Under the pieces are notes generated by a model. That model made no database searches. It worked only from the letters and a program-made list of their open reading frames with translations, and had not been told where the DNA came from. Positions 6,339-6,522 of a DNA stretch of 6,522 bases are shown in pieces. The position numbers and the translations under genes are program-made. Origin of the DNA: Chitinophagaceae bacterium. GTDB taxonomy: Bacteria > Bacteroidota > Bacteroidia > Chitinophagales > Chitinophagaceae. The first letter of the stretch is position 1. Each line of letters starts with the position of its first letter. The stretch is from positions 1-6,522 of the forward strand of contig JADGPY010000257.1 of NCBI GenBank assembly GCA_017882205.1, given 5' to 3'.

Positions 6339-6522
6339 ATGAAAAAAATATTTAATCTCCTGGTGCTTGTTGCAATTATGCAACAGGTAATTGCCCAAAC
6401 TGAAACATTTGACATTGCCACCTATACGCCACCAAAAGATTTTAAAAAAGACAGCAAGCAGGGAGTTGTGATATACACCCATGTAAACACAACCACCGGA
6501 AGCTTTTGTGTAATTGCCATCT
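6339..6522 (+). CDS. Start of a paralogue of the 570-residue exported protein (3' truncated by the window)
   Basis: An ATG at 6339 opens a frame that runs off the window after 61 codons. Residues 1-20 (MKKIFNLLVLVAIMQQVIAQ) are a signal peptide with likely cleavage at IAQ-T or IA-Q. The next residues, TETFDIATYTPPKDFKKD and onward, are identical to the preceding gene's mature N-terminus at 34 of 42 positions, including the TTTGSFC block and its Cys (Cys57 here, Cys61 there). The gene is therefore a tandem duplicate, at least in the first PsbP/Mog1-like domain. Whether it also has the second half and the lipocalin-like C-terminus cannot be seen. It is separated from the preceding gene by 51 nt, more than any other pair here, but on the same strand and probably in the same transcript. 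Confidence 0.85.
   Translation, partial: MKKIFNLLVLVAIMQQVIAQTETFDIATYTPPKDFKKDSKQGVVIYTHVNTTTGSFCVIAI
6396..6521 (+). repeat. Tandem-duplicate segment, copy 2 (matches 4644-4769)
   Basis: This is the second copy of the duplicated N-terminal segment. Most differences from copy 1 are third-base changes; the eight amino-acid changes include conservative ones (Tyr/Phe, Ile/Val). This indicates an older duplication kept under selection, not a recent copy or assembly artefact. Confidence 0.8.

Overview
The window is AT-rich. It has A-rich translation starts without Shine-Dalgarno sequences and many secreted proteins with a signal peptide ending in (A/S)xxQ. This is the style of the Bacteroidota, probably a Chitinophagaceae-like member of the Chitinophagales/Sphingobacteriales. 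That assignment rests on style and remembered protein families, not on a marker gene.

Layout: six genes all lie on the + strand with almost no space between them. (1) The last 40 codons of an M48-type zinc metalloprotease (1-123). (2) A 711-residue exported protein with TPR repeats, a long charged helical middle and a Gly-rich beta C-terminus (132-2267). (3) and (4) Two tandem paralogous exported proteins of 376 and 387 residues, from a family I cannot name (2264-3394, 3404-4567). (5) A 570-residue exported protein with two PsbP/Mog1-like halves and a lipocalin-like C-terminus (4575-6287). (6) The start of a close paralogue of gene 5, cut by the window edge (6339-6522). Gaps are 8, -4 (ATGA overlap), 9, 7 and 51 nt, so genes 1-5 look like one transcript. 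Gene 6 probably belongs to it, with a possible small hairpin in front of it.

How they may work together: all five genes whose start is visible encode an N-terminal signal peptide, and M48 enzymes of this kind commonly act in the envelope. The locus therefore looks like a cell-envelope or secreted-protein cassette built from a protease, a TPR scaffold and two duplicated families of effector or binding proteins. The joint role is inference; no substrate or pathway is visible. I saw no tRNA, rRNA, CRISPR array, insertion sequence or convincing rho-independent terminator. There is no gene-free stretch longer than 51 nt.
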